From assembly GCF_000717595.1 (NCBI RefSeq), contig NZ_JNZO01000005.1:124001-188000 (forward strand): DNA of 64,000 nt. The letters are read 5' to 3'. Of the stretch, positions 10,892 to 21,480 are shown in pieces; the stretch's first letter is position 1, and every line of letters begins with the position of its first letter. This DNA comes from Streptomyces flavochromogenes (GTDB taxonomy: Bacteria > Actinomycetota > Actinomycetes > Streptomycetales > Streptomycetaceae). Both the position numbers and the translations under genes were made by a program. A model generated the notes under the pieces. That model ran no database searches, had not been told where the DNA came from, and worked only from the letters and a program-made list of their open reading frames with translations.

Positions 10892-11191
10892 GGACACCCC
10901 CAAGTGTCGAGGAACGGGAAACCGACGCGGGCACGACGTCGGAGGCGGGTGCGTCATCCGCGCGGCCGCCGCCGTGCGTTGACTGTTACCCCCGCTTCCG
11001 GCGCCGTACCCGACCGGGTCTCGCCCCCTGAACAGCACCGGCCCCCACCGGCGCTGCCCCTCAGAGTAGGGGCGGGGCGTCACGGCGGGGGCCGATTCGG
11101 GGAACTGTCCGAAGTCGTACGGGAGTACGAAGGGTGTCGGCGGCTCCGTAACGGGCGGTCAGCGCGCCGTACGAGAGTGTCCGCGGGACGG
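10892..11191. other. Intergenic region between luxR and galK
   Basis: Three hundred bases without a credible gene. It holds the galTEK terminator hairpin (11040-11093), the ribosome site and presumably the promoter of the LuxR gene, and otherwise GC-rich sequence in which I see no further element. Confidence 0.6.
11040..11093 (-). terminator. Nested hairpin downstream of galK
   Basis: Outer arms GGCCCCC (11040-11046) and GGGGGCC (11087-11093) enclose a second stem GCCCCT (11056-11061) and AGGGGC (11068-11073). It begins about 100 nt past the galK stop on the minus strand and probably ends the galTEK transcript. Confidence 0.6.
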
Positions 11192-12331
11192 TCAGAGGCG
11201 CCGCGCACCTGCCGAGGGGACGGCCGGGAAGATGCCGGGGGCCGCGTGGCCGGCCTCGGCGAAGGCCTTCTCGACGGCGGCGGCGACCGCGTCCGCCCGG
11301 TCGGTGTCGACGAGGACGACGGCGGAGCCGCCGAAGCCGCCGCCGGTCATCCGGGCACCGAGCGCCCCGGCGGCGTTCGCCGCCTCGACGACCAGGTCGA
11401 GCTCCGGGCAGGAGACCCGCAGATCGTCCCGGAGCGAGGCGTGCCCCTCGGTGAGGACGGGGCCGACGGCCCGGGTGTCCCCGGCGTCGAGCAGCGCGAT
11501 CGTCCGCTCCACGCGGGCGTTGTCGGTGACGACGTGCCGCACGTAACGCAGAACCGTCTCGTCGCCCAGCAGTGCGAGGGATTCGGGCAGTTGCACGACA
11601 CTCACGTCGCGCAGGGCCCGGGCGCCGAGCGCCCGCGCACCGGCTTCGCAACCGGCGCGTCGCTCGGCGTACGCGCCGTCGCCGAGCGCGTGCTTCACCC
11701 GGGTGTCGACGACGAGCAGCCGCAGCCCCTCCCGTGCCAGGTCGAAGGGGACCTGACGGTACGAGAGGTCCCGGGTGTCCAGATACAGGGCATGGCCCTC
11801 CTCGGCGCAGGCGGAGGCCATCTGGTCCATCACCCCGCAGGGGACGCCGACGAACGCGTTCTCGGCGCGCTGGGCGAGCCGGGCGAGCTCGGGCCGGGAG
11901 ATCCCGAGCCCGAACAGGTCGTTCAGGGCGAGCGCGGTGACGACCTCCAGGGCGGCCGAGGAGGAGAGCCCGGCTCCGGTCGGCACGGTCGAGGTGAGGT
12001 GGACGTCCGCGCCGGTGACCGGGTGCCCGGCCTCCCGCAGCGCCCAGACGACGCCGGCCGGGTAGGCCGCCCAGCCGCCGCCGGAGAGCGGTTCGAGGGA
12101 GTCGACCGCGAGCTGGACGACGCCGCCGTCGATGTCGGCGGAGTGCAGGCGCAGCACCCCGTCGTCGCGGCGGGCGACGGCGGCGACGGTGGTGTGCGGC
12201 AGCGCGAGCGGCAGCACGAACCCGTCGTTGAAGTCGGTGTACTCGCCGATGAGGTTGACCCGGCCGGGGGCGGCCCAGACACCGTCGGGGGCGGCGCCGT
12301 ACAGCGCCTCGAAGTCGGCGGCGACGCTCAT
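11192..12331 (-). CDS. galK: Galactokinase
   Basis: GHMP kinase of 379 aa that phosphorylates D-galactose to galactose-1-phosphate, step one of the Leloir pathway. It has the galactokinase signature [19 protein letters not shown], the ATP loop [14 protein letters not shown] (GHMP motif 2), [10 protein letters not shown] and the C-terminal [13 protein letters not shown]. The ATG overlaps the galE stop as ATGA, so translation is coupled. It is the last gene of galT-galE-galK, the order described for the S. lividans/coelicolor gal operon. Confidence 0.97.
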   Translation of the reverse strand: MSVAADFEALYGAAPDGVWAAPGRVNLIGEYTDFNDGFVLPLALPHTTVAAVARRDDGVLRLHSADIDGGVVQLAVDSLEPLSGGGWAAYPAGVVWALREAGHPVTGADVHLTSTVPTGAGLSSSAALEVVTALALNDLFGLGISRPELARLAQRAENAFVGVPCGVMDQMASACAEEGHALYLDTRDLSYRQVPFDLAREGLRLLVVDTRVKHALGDGAYAERRAGCEAGARALGARALRDVSVVQLPESLALLGDETVLRYVRHVVTDNARVERTIALLDAGDTRAVGPVLTEGHASLRDDLRVSCPELDLVVEAANAAGALGARMTGGGFGGSAVVLVDTDRADAVAAAVEKAFAEAGHAAPGIFPAVPSAGARRL

Positions 12332-13311
12332 GCCCGACCCCCCTCGTGCCGCGCACGCGCGAAGGCCCAGGCGTCGGCGACGACGTCCGCGAGGTCCGGG
12401 CGGGACGGAGTCCAGCCGAGCCGCTCGCGGGCGGCATCGGCGGAGGCGACGAGGACGGCGGGGTCGCCCGCCCGGCGCGGGGCGGTGATCTCCGGGATCG
12501 GGTGCCCGGTGACCTTCCGTACGGTCTCGACGACCTCGCGGACGGAGAAGCCGTTGCCGTTGCCGAGGTTGCAGATCAGGTGCTCGCCCGCGGTCATCGC
12601 GTCGAGCGCCAGGAGGTGGGCCTCGGCGAGGTCGGCGACGTGGATGTAGTCGCGGACGCAGGTGCCGTCGGGGGTCGGGTAGTCGTCGCCGTACACGGAG
12701 ATCGCCTCGCGGCCTCCGAGGGCGACCTGGAGGACGAGCGGGACGAGGTGCGACTCGGGTGCGTGGCGCTCGCCGAGGGAGCCGTAGGCCCCCGCGACGT
12801 TGAAGTAGCGCAGCGAGACGGCGGCGAGGCCGTGGGCGGCGCACTCCCCGCCGATCATGTGGTCGACGGCGAGCTTGCTCGCCCCGTAGGGGCTCGTGGG
12901 GGCGGTCGGGGCGGTCTCGGTGATCGGGACGGTCTCCGGCTCGCCGTACGTCGCGGCGGTGGAGGAGAAGACCAGCCTGCGGACGCCGGCGGAGCGCATG
13001 GCGGCGAGCAGGGCCATGGTGCCGCCGACGTTGTTCTCCCAGTACTTCTCGGGCCTGACGACGGACTCCCCGACCTGGGAGAAGGCGGCGAAGTGCAGGA
13101 CGCCGTCGTAGGAGCCGTCCAGCCACCGCGCCGCGTCCTGGACGCGGCCCTCGATGAACTCGGCGCCCGCCGGGACGGCTTCGGCGAAGCCGGTGGAGAG
13201 GTCGTCGAGGACGGTGACCCGATGGCCCCGCTCCAGGAGGTGGGCGGCGACGACGCTGCCCACGTATCCGGCCCCGCCGGTCACCAGGTACTTCTTCACT
13301 GCCTCGGTCAC
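12328..13311 (-). CDS. galE: UDP-glucose 4-epimerase
   Basis: Extended SDR of 327 aa interconverting UDP-galactose and UDP-glucose. It has NAD-binding [12 protein letters not shown], the catalytic Ser/Tyr/Lys set (SSTAATYG, then [11 protein letters not shown]) and the substrate region [15 protein letters not shown] chose GTG at 13311, which overlaps the galT stop as GTGA and has AGAGGTGG 7 nt upstream; GTG at 13299 is the alternative and gives a start closer to most GalE proteins. Middle gene of the gal operon. S. lividans has an additional constitutive promoter before galE; I do not see an obvious one here inside galT. Confidence 0.95.
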   Translation of the reverse strand: MTEAVKKYLVTGGAGYVGSVVAAHLLERGHRVTVLDDLSTGFAEAVPAGAEFIEGRVQDAARWLDGSYDGVLHFAAFSQVGESVVRPEKYWENNVGGTMALLAAMRSAGVRRLVFSSTAATYGEPETVPITETAPTAPTSPYGASKLAVDHMIGGECAAHGLAAVSLRYFNVAGAYGSLGERHAPESHLVPLVLQVALGGREAISVYGDDYPTPDGTCVRDYIHVADLAEAHLLALDAMTAGEHLICNLGNGNGFSVREVVETVRKVTGHPIPEITAPRRAGDPAVLVASADAARERLGWTPSRPDLADVVADAWAFARARHEGGRA

Positions 13312-14351
13312 TTGCCTGCCACCTCTCGGAGTCGCCGGGCCGCCGTCTCCGGCGGCACGTCGTTGCTGAACGCGCTCATGCCGGACTCCGTGCCCGCGAG
13401 GTACTTGAGCCTGCCGGACGTCCGACGGACGGTGAAGAGTTCCAGGTGCAGCGCGAACTCCTCGCGGTCCGCACCGGTGAACGGCGCCTGGTGCCAGGCG
13501 GAGATGTACGGCGTCGGCGGCTCCCCCGGTCCGAAGATCCGGTCGAAGCGCCTCAAGAGTTCCAGATAGATCTGTGGGAACTCTGTGCGGGCCTCCTCGT
13601 CGAGCGCGCGCAGGTCGGGCACCCGGCGGGTCGGATAGAGGTGGACCTCGTACGGCCAGTGGGCGGCGTACGGCACGAAGGCGATCCAGTGCCCGGTCTC
13701 CAGGACGATCCGCTCGGCGTCGGCGCGTTCCCGGGCGACGACGTCGTCGAAGAGGTTTCCGCCGGTGCGGGCCCGGTGCTCGGCCGCCTGGCGCTGCATG
13801 AGGGCGGTGCGGGGCGTGGCGAACGGATAGGCGTAGATCTGCCCGTGCGGGTGGGCGAGGGTGACTCCGATCTCGGCGCCGCGGTTCTCGAAGCAGTACA
13901 CCTGCTCGACACCGGGGCGGGCGGCGAGTTCGGTGGTGCGGTCGGTCCAGGCGTCGAGCACGAGGGCGGCCCGCTCGGGGGTGAGGTCGGCGAAGGAGGC
14001 CTCGTGGTCGGCGGTGAAGCAGACGACCTCGCAGCGTCCCGACTCCCCGGCGAGGGTGGGGAAGCGGTTCTCGAAGACGACGACCTCGTAGTCGGGGGCC
14101 GGGATCTCGCTCTGCCGTCCGTCGCCGGAGGGGCAGAGCGGGCACTCGCCGACCGGCGGGTGGTACGTCCGGCCCTGCCGGTGCGAGGCGACGGCGACGG
14201 AGTCCCCGAGGAGCGCGTCGTACCGGAGCTCGGTGGCCGAGGTGACGGGGTCGAGCGGCCGGGTGTCGACGGCGGTGCGGACGACGTCGTCACGGGTGTC
14301 GTAGTAGATCAGCTCGCGCCCGTCGGCGAGCGTGGTGACGGTCTTCTTCAC
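13308..14351 (-). CDS. galT: Galactose-1-phosphate uridylyltransferase
   Basis: Leloir enzyme of 347 aa that transfers UMP from UDP-glucose to galactose-1-phosphate. The zinc-site Cys pair is present (ECPLC), along with VVVFENRFP and the catalytic HxHxQ region [16 protein letters not shown]. The GTG at 14351 has GGAGGG 6 nt upstream. First gene of the operon, overlapping galE by 4 nt. An AT-richer promoter region with a palindrome lies directly upstream. Confidence 0.96.
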   Translation of the reverse strand: MKKTVTTLADGRELIYYDTRDDVVRTAVDTRPLDPVTSATELRYDALLGDSVAVASHRQGRTYHPPVGECPLCPSGDGRQSEIPAPDYEVVVFENRFPTLAGESGRCEVVCFTADHEASFADLTPERAALVLDAWTDRTTELAARPGVEQVYCFENRGAEIGVTLAHPHGQIYAYPFATPRTALMQRQAAEHRARTGGNLFDDVVARERADAERIVLETGHWIAFVPYAAHWPYEVHLYPTRRVPDLRALDEEARTEFPQIYLELLRRFDRIFGPGEPPTPYISAWHQAPFTGADREEFALHLELFTVRRTSGRLKYLAGTESGMSAFSNDVPPETAARRLREVAGK

Positions 14352-14412
14352 GGGGTGCCCTCCGGCGATTCAAACATAACCACGCACAAGGAATCACATT
14401 CCAACATCACCG
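14352..14412 (-). promoter_or_regulatory. gal operon promoter/operator region
   Basis: Short AT-richer segment before galT. It contains the 13-bp palindrome GGAATCACATTCC (14390-14402). On the plus strand the related strings CAAACATAACCAC (from 14371) and CAACATCACC (from 14402) flank it as imperfect direct repeats. The S. lividans gal operon is galactose-induced from a promoter at this place (galP1). I could not pick out clear -10/-35 boxes. Confidence 0.5.
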
Positions 14413-14420
14413 TCAACGGC

Positions 14421-14459
14421 GAAGCCCGGCCCCTCCCACGAACGAAGGGACCGGGCTTC
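14421..14459 (-). terminator. Terminator of the second LuxR gene
   Basis: Arms GAAGCCCGG (14421-14429) and CCGGGCTTC (14451-14459), with a further CCCT/AGGG pairing inside, 9 nt beyond the stop of the minus-strand regulator gene. It keeps that transcript out of galT. Confidence 0.75.
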
Positions 14460-14468
14460 ACCCGAACG

Positions 14469-15164
14469 TCAGAGAGAAGGACCCCGCTGCACCGGCAGCG
14501 CGCGGTCGAGCAGCCCCGTACGGGCCGCGAGGGCCGCCGCCTCCAGGCGCGACCCCACCCCCAGCTTCATCAGGACCCGCTGCACATGCGTCCGGGCCGT
14601 GCTCGACGCGATCCCCATCCCCTCCGCGATCAGCCGGGTGTCCTCCCCCTCCGCGACCCGGACGAGGACCTCCACCTCCCGCTGCGTCAGGAGCCGCAGC
14701 AGCCGCTGGCCCTCGTCGTCCGGCTGCGCCGAAGGGTGCAGCAGCTCGGCGAAGGCCGACTGGAGCAGCTGCGGCGCCACCGCCGACTCCCCCGCCCGCG
14801 CCTTCACCAGGGCACGCTCGACGCCCTCGATGCGCTCGTCGTGCCGGACGTACCCCGAGGCCCCGGCGGCGAACGCCGCCGCGATCCCGCGCGGCGAGGG
14901 CACCGGGCCGAGCACCACCACGGCCACCTGCGGCCGCTCGCGCTTGATCCGTACGACCACGTCGAAGGCCCCCGGTTCGGCCGGGGCGGCCGTGCCCAGG
15001 AGACAGACCTCCGGCGCCCGGCTCACCACCAGCTCCGCCGCCCCCGCCACCGGCGCGGCCGCCGCGAGCACCCGGTGCCCGCGCAGCTTCAGCGCCGAGG
15101 CCAGAGCCTCCGCGAGCAGGCGGTGGTCGTCCACCACCACGAGCCGTACGCCCATCCCGGTCAT
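14469..15164 (-). CDS. LuxR-type regulator with degenerate receiver
   Basis: Regulator of 231 aa. The receiver-like N-terminus keeps the acidic start VVVDDH. However, the strand that normally ends in the phospho-acceptor Asp reads EVCLLGTAAP, with Gly in place of Asp, and the conserved Lys region reads YVRHDE. It is thus an atypical receiver that probably cannot be phosphorylated. The C-terminal LuxR helix-turn-helix is intact (LTQREVEVLVRVAEG, then ASSTARTHVQRVLMKLGV). ATG at 15164 has GGAGG 7 nt upstream; the open frame runs on to 15296 without better support. No kinase is adjacent. Targets unknown; control by ligand or by abundance is more likely than by phosphorylation. Confidence 0.87.
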   Translation of the reverse strand: MTGMGVRLVVVDDHRLLAEALASALKLRGHRVLAAAAPVAGAAELVVSRAPEVCLLGTAAPAEPGAFDVVVRIKRERPQVAVVVLGPVPSPRGIAAAFAAGASGYVRHDERIEGVERALVKARAGESAVAPQLLQSAFAELLHPSAQPDDEGQRLLRLLTQREVEVLVRVAEGEDTRLIAEGMGIASSTARTHVQRVLMKLGVGSRLEAAALAARTGLLDRALPVQRGPSL

Positions 15165-15315
15165 CCCCCATCCTCCGGGCCGCCGTCCACCGGCCACCCG
15201 CTCGACCCCGAATTCCTCACCCACGGGCACCCCGCGCAAACGGCCCGGCGCGTCGGGGTGAACCGACGCGCCGGGCCGCGCGCACCTCATGGACATCCGT
15301 GCGATGTCAACGAGT

Positions 15316-17127
15316 TCAGTGGGTGCTGAACGACACCGCCAGATACTCCTTGTCGGCCGGCGACGCCGACGCCCGCGGCTTGGAGAGCATCATGTCGGAC
15401 ATGAACACCCGCCCGTCGCCGTACAGGATCTCCGCGTAGTCCGGGGAGAAGCCCTTCTCCACGTCATGGGTGACCTTGTCCGCCGGGTTCTCCAGGAGGA
15501 GCGTCTCCTTCATCGTGCCGCCGTCGACGGAGACGATCCGGCCGCCCTGGTTGTAGGGCGCCTCCTTGTACGCGATGACGTTGCCGCCGTCCATGCGGAG
15601 CGGGATCAGGGAGTACTTGTCACCCGCGTCCGCCTTCTCCGGCGCCGTCTTCCCGGTGGCCAGGTCGAAGGCGATGAGCTCGTTCGTCTCGTCGCCGAAC
15701 TCCCCGGTGGAGCCCTCGTGCTCCTCGGTCGGCACGTACAGCCGGCCGTTGCCGACGACGACCTTCGTGCACGACTCGACCTTCGTCGAGCGACAGCGGG
15801 CCGCGTACTGGTCGGCGTCCGCCGTGATCTTCGCCTTCAGCTTCCCGGTCTTCTCGTCGAGGGAGAAGAAGTCCGAGATGCCGCTGCCGTCGCCGGCGCT
15901 GTCGCCGACGTCCGCCGCGACGACCAGCGGCTTGGTGGAGACCACCGACGCGTACTTCACACCGGTCGGCATCTTGAACTGCGAGACCGGGGCGCCCGTC
16001 ATCGGGTCGAGGTTCTGGATCATCACGTACTGGGCGTCGTAGGTGCCGCACTTGCGGACCGCGACGAGACCCTCGCCGCCGCCGTATCCCAGGTCGTAGC
16101 AGCCCTGGTCGTTGGCCTGCGGCTTCCAGCGCGGGTTGCCGTTGGCGATGTCGAAGGCGGCGCCCCCGTCGGAGCCGCCGGCCGCGACCGTCTTCCCGCT
16201 GAGCGTGACCTCGCCGAACCGGACCTTCTGGTCGCCGGCGGTGCCGCCGGTGACCGAGGTGGACCACAGCAGCTTTCCGGCGTTCAGGTCGACCACGCCG
16301 ACCTCGGTGCACTGCTGGTAGTAGCGCGGCGCGACCCGCTTCTTGGCCTCGAAGAGGATCGCCAGCTTGTTGTCGGCCGTCAGATGGCGCGAGCTGCCGC
16401 AGACCTGACCGGTCAGCGGCAACGTCCACAGGACGGAGCCCTTGTCGCGGTCGTAGGCGACGATCGCGTTGACGCCCGTCTTCACGTACGCCTTGTCGGT
16501 GAGCCAGGAACCCGTGACGTCGGTGACGTCCGGCACCACCGGCTGCTCCACCTTGAACGTCAGCTTCGCCCCGGTGTTCGCCGGCGGCTTCTCCTTGCCG
16601 CCGCCACCGATGCCCTTGGTGTCGCCGGACCCGCCGTCGGCGCCCTGCGAGGCGCCGCCGGTGCCCTTCGACTCGTCGGTCTTGGGCCCGGCGTCACCGG
16701 AGTTGGCGTACCAGATGCCGCCACCGATGATCAGGACGACGGCGACGGCCGCCGCGATGACGATCTGGAGCTGCGCCGACAGCTTCCTGCCGCCGCCCGG
16801 AGCCGCGGCCGGGACCGCGGCCGTGGGGGGCTGCTGGTACCCGCCGTAGGGCTGCTGCTGGGGCGGATAGCCGTACGGGGGCTGGGCCGGCTGCTGGTAG
16901 CCGGCGCCGTAGGACTGCTGCGGCTGCGTGGGCGGCTGCGCCGGGTAGCCGTACGGCTGCTGCGGCGGCGGTGCCTGCTGCGGGTAGCCGTAACCGGGCT
17001 CCGGCTGCGGCGGCGGTGCCTGCTGCGGGTAGCCGTAACCGGGCTCCGGCTGCGGCGGCGTCGGGGCGCCGAAGCCGCCCTGCGGGTCAGGGGGCTGGTT
17101 CGGCGGGGGTGGGGGTGGCTGCGTCAT
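15316..17127 (-). CDS. Membrane-anchored PQQ-like propeller protein A
   Basis: Protein of 603 aa in three parts: a disordered Pro/Gln/Gly/Tyr-rich N-terminus (about 1-125) with repeats such as PGYGYPQQ; one membrane helix (about 132-155, IVIAAAVAVVLIIGGGIWYA) placing the rest outside the cell; and a PQQ-binding-like (BamB-type) seven-blade propeller with blade phrases VWT, DLNAGKLLW and AFDLATGK. It lies 13 nt downstream of a paralogue in the same operon. No catalytic residues are recognisable; such propellers usually serve as protein-binding scaffolds. The N-terminus carries a perfect 45-bp tandem duplication (16963-17052). The name follows fold only; function unknown. Confidence 0.82.
   Translation of the reverse strand: MTQPPPPPPNQPPDPQGGFGAPTPPQPEPGYGYPQQAPPPQPEPGYGYPQQAPPPQQPYGYPAQPPTQPQQSYGAGYQQPAQPPYGYPPQQQPYGGYQQPPTAAVPAAAPGGGRKLSAQLQIVIAAAVAVVLIIGGGIWYANSGDAGPKTDESKGTGGASQGADGGSGDTKGIGGGGKEKPPANTGAKLTFKVEQPVVPDVTDVTGSWLTDKAYVKTGVNAIVAYDRDKGSVLWTLPLTGQVCGSSRHLTADNKLAILFEAKKRVAPRYYQQCTEVGVVDLNAGKLLWSTSVTGGTAGDQKVRFGEVTLSGKTVAAGGSDGGAAFDIANGNPRWKPQANDQGCYDLGYGGGEGLVAVRKCGTYDAQYVMIQNLDPMTGAPVSQFKMPTGVKYASVVSTKPLVVAADVGDSAGDGSGISDFFSLDEKTGKLKAKITADADQYAARCRSTKVESCTKVVVGNGRLYVPTEEHEGSTGEFGDETNELIAFDLATGKTAPEKADAGDKYSLIPLRMDGGNVIAYKEAPYNQGGRIVSVDGGTMKETLLLENPADKVTHDVEKGFSPDYAEILYGDGRVFMSDMMLSKPRASASPADKEYLAVSFSTH
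16963..17052 (-). repeat. Perfect 45-bp tandem duplication
   Basis: Two identical 45-nt units (16963-17007 and 17008-17052) inside the propeller A gene encode two copies of a 15-residue PQPEPGYGYPQQAPP-type unit. Identity at every third codon position indicates a very recent, in-frame slippage event; repeat number may vary between strains. Confidence 0.92.
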
Positions 17128-17140
17128 CGGTCCGTGTACC

Positions 17141-19021
17141 TCACTTGCTGAAGGCCATCATCGTCTTGACCAGCTTTTCTTCCTTGTCGTTCGACGCGGA
17201 GACGCGTCCGCTCGCCACGACGAAGGTGCCGGCGCCGTACGCGTAGCCCGGGCTGTAGAAGTTGCTCTCGACCTGGGCCGTCGACGCCGGGTGCTGGAGC
17301 AGGATCTTCGGCGCACCGCCGGTGGGGGCGATCGTCGCGACGGCGCCGCCCTTGTCGTACGACGGGTCCACGTAGACCAGGACCTGGCCGCCCTCCATGC
17401 GGAGCGGGATCATCGACTGCTCACCGGGCGCCTTGGAGCGCCACTTGGCCTTGCCGTTCTTCAGGTCGAAGGCGACGACCTCGTTGGGGGTGCCGTACGA
17501 GGTCTCGGTGGCCATGTAGAAGGTGTTCGCGTCGGCCGCGACTCCCGTGCAGCCCTGGAGGTTCTTGCCGAAGATGACGAAGCCGCCGCCGCACGAGGGG
17601 GCGAACTTGTCCTTGCCCCCCTGGATCTGCGAGCGGAGCGAACCGTTCGGGTTGAGCGCGAAGATGGTCCACTTCTTCTGCTCGCGCTGGGTGGCGGAGA
17701 CGACCAGCGGGTCGATCGAGTAGACCCGGTCCACCTCCCAGTCGGTCTCCAGCTTGAAGGTCCACTTGGGCTTGCCCGTGTTCGGGTCGACCTCGCTGAC
17801 GCCCTGGATCTTCTTGGTGGTGCTGCCCGACGGGCAGTCCACGGCGGCGATCAGCTTGCTGCCGCCGGCGTACGCGAAGGGCTTACAGCCGGTCGTCGCG
17901 CCGGTGAAGAGCTGCTTGCCGTCGGTCAGCGAGAAGCCGTAGGAGCTGCTGGAGCCGGAGACCGTCACCGTGTTGCCACTGATGGACAGGGTGTTGTCCG
18001 AGAAGGCGAACAGGCCCTTGGGCTTCGGTACGGCCTTCTTCCAGCCCGCCTTGCCGGTCTTCAGGTCGATCTGCTGGAGCGAGGTGCACTTGGCGCCGTC
18101 CTTGGCGCTCTCGGCGTAGGCGAAGACCATGACGCCGTTCGCCGAGGGCTCGGCGGGCGCGGCGCACAGCTCGAACGGCACGTCGACGTGCCACTTCGGG
18201 GCCCCGTCGCTCAGGTTGTAGCCGGAGACGCCCTTGTACATGGCCTTGACGACGGTGTCGCCGACGATCCACGGACCGAGGACGTCGGAGCCGTTGCGGG
18301 GCAGGTCGACGTCGTTCTGGAGCAGCCAGTTGACCTTGGCCTCGCCCGCCTGGCGCCCGGCGTTGAGGTCGTCCTCACCGCCCTTGGACCCGTCGCCCGA
18401 GCCGTCGCCCTTGTCCACCGACTCGGTGGGCTTGGGGGCGCCGGAGGAGGAACTGGCGGTGGCGGTCGGACCGGCGATCGGGTCCTTCTCGTCGTCCCCG
18501 CCGCCGACGACGGCCCAGGTGGTGACGGCGGCCACCAGGACGGCTCCCGCGGCGATGGCGGCGACGAGACCGGTGCGGCCCTTGAGACCTCCGCCGGAGG
18601 ACGGCGGGGTCGGGGCACCCTGGTACATCGGCTGGGTGGGGTACCCGCCGTAGGGGTTCTGCTGCTGGCCGTACGGTCCCGGCTGCTGCGGCTGGCCGTA
18701 GCCGGGCTGCTGGCCCTGCTGCGGGTACCCGTAGGGCTGCTGCGGGGGCTGCTGGCCGTACGGACCCGGCTGACCGGGCTGGCCCTGCTGCGGGTATCCG
18801 TAACCGGGCTGCGGCTGCTGGCCGTACGGTCCGGGCGCGGCGGGCGGCGCGGCCGGGGGCGCGCTCGGGGGCACGCCGGGCGGGCCGGCGGGCGGCGGCG
18901 GAGTCTGCGGTGCCTGCGGCGGGACGGGCGGCACGGGCGGCGTGCCCTGGTGCGGGCCCTGGTTCGGATCCTGGGGAGCTCCGAAGCCCCCCGGCGGCTG
19001 GTTGCTGGGCGGCTGGGTCAT
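17141..19021 (-). CDS. Membrane-anchored PQQ-like propeller protein B
   Basis: Paralogue of the downstream gene, 626 aa, and first in the two-gene operon. The N-terminus (about 1-155) is rich in Pro, Gln, Gly and Tyr (YGYPQQGQ, PYGQQPQPG). A single membrane helix follows (about 164-185, LVAAIAAGAVLVAAVTTWAVV), then an acidic Ser/Gly linker and an extracellular PQQ-like propeller (YNLSDGAPKWHVD, DLKTGKAGW, AFDLKNGKAKWR). ATG at 19021 has AAGGGGGAA 7 nt upstream. The same layout recurs in Streptomyces serine/threonine kinases with PQQ sensor domains, but no kinase domain is present here. Function unknown; possibly a scaffold near the septum or wall. Confidence 0.82.
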   Translation of the reverse strand: MTQPPSNQPPGGFGAPQDPNQGPHQGTPPVPPVPPQAPQTPPPPAGPPGVPPSAPPAAPPAAPGPYGQQPQPGYGYPQQGQPGQPGPYGQQPPQQPYGYPQQGQQPGYGQPQQPGPYGQQQNPYGGYPTQPMYQGAPTPPSSGGGLKGRTGLVAAIAAGAVLVAAVTTWAVVGGGDDEKDPIAGPTATASSSSGAPKPTESVDKGDGSGDGSKGGEDDLNAGRQAGEAKVNWLLQNDVDLPRNGSDVLGPWIVGDTVVKAMYKGVSGYNLSDGAPKWHVDVPFELCAAPAEPSANGVMVFAYAESAKDGAKCTSLQQIDLKTGKAGWKKAVPKPKGLFAFSDNTLSISGNTVTVSGSSSSYGFSLTDGKQLFTGATTGCKPFAYAGGSKLIAAVDCPSGSTTKKIQGVSEVDPNTGKPKWTFKLETDWEVDRVYSIDPLVVSATQREQKKWTIFALNPNGSLRSQIQGGKDKFAPSCGGGFVIFGKNLQGCTGVAADANTFYMATETSYGTPNEVVAFDLKNGKAKWRSKAPGEQSMIPLRMEGGQVLVYVDPSYDKGGAVATIAPTGGAPKILLQHPASTAQVESNFYSPGYAYGAGTFVVASGRVSASNDKEEKLVKTMMAFSK

Positions 19022-19085
19022 CAGCAGTTCCCCCTTGACGTGAGCGGGTTTTCTTTCTACCACTCGCGCGCCGGCGCAAAAGCGA

Positions 19086-19118
19086 CCGGTCCGCCCCTTG
19101 TACCCAAGGGAGGACCGG
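19086..19118 (-). terminator. Terminator of the ABC-F gene
   Basis: Two-part stem: CCGGTCC with GGACCGG, then CCCTT with AAGGG. It lies 16 nt past the ABC-F stop and before the propeller operon on the same strand, so it separates the two transcripts. Confidence 0.75.
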
Positions 19119-19133
19119 CCTGTGATGCCCTCG

Positions 19134-20939
<1,806 letters not shown>

Positions 20940-20968
20940 TTTGACTCCTGTACGGGGGATCGATCGAT

Positions 20969-21142
20969 CTCCCAGAGTACGTTGCCGCGTACGCCGCACC
21001 GACGGGCAGCTGGGGCGCGACGGCCTCGGCGAACTCATCGCGGTGGCCGGGGCCGGGCACGGACGCGGAGATCCGGGCACGACGCGAGCGGCTGCGCCGG
21101 GCCCGTGAGCAGCAGGGCGGTCCGGAAACGAGCGCGTCGTGA
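20969..21142 (+). pseudogene. Possible antitoxin remnant
   Basis: A frame without a usable start reads LPEYVAAYA early and ends in the charged helix DAEIRARRERLRRAREQQ before TGA at 21140-21142. That stop overlaps the GTG of the next frame as GTGA, the coupling typical of toxin-antitoxin operons. The 5' part runs into the ABC-F promoter and is missing. I cannot name the family; the call rests on position and the helix composition. Confidence 0.35.
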
Positions 21143-21480
21143 CGAGCGCCGCCGCTCAGGTGGAGGTGATGCGACCGCGCATCGATCCCGCGGCCCTGGA
21201 ATGGCCCCTGTCCCACCTCGTCGTCGAGCCCGTGACGTACCCCGTCGTGCGTCGAGCGGCGGCCCTCCTCGCCGAGAACGGGCTGCACGGCCACGCGTAC
21301 GCCGACGGTCGCCGCGACGGCCCTCGCGGCACCGGGCCCGTCTCTGTGCTCACCTCGGACCCGGAGGACCTCGTCGGCCCCTGCGGAGGCCGGGCGGCCG
21401 TCATCGCGATCCGATGCGCCCCGCCCGCTCCACCAGGAGCCAGCCCGCCAGGGCCAGGCCGACGGCCGCCGGGGCCGTGA
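21139..21480 (+). pseudogene. Decayed PIN-domain toxin
   Basis: The frame begins GTG at 21139 and contains the late part of a PIN-domain ribonuclease of the VapC type: RRAAALLAENGLHGHAY, then VSVLTSDPEDL and VIAI near what would be the natural C-terminus. The N-terminal half of a PIN fold, with its first catalytic Asp, is absent. After HAY the expected catalytic Asp segment is replaced by DGRRDGPRG, and the frame runs past the normal end into the convergent acyltransferase gene (overlap 21401-21480). All this indicates a dead remnant. Resemblance to PIN toxins is from memory of the family. Confidence 0.55.
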
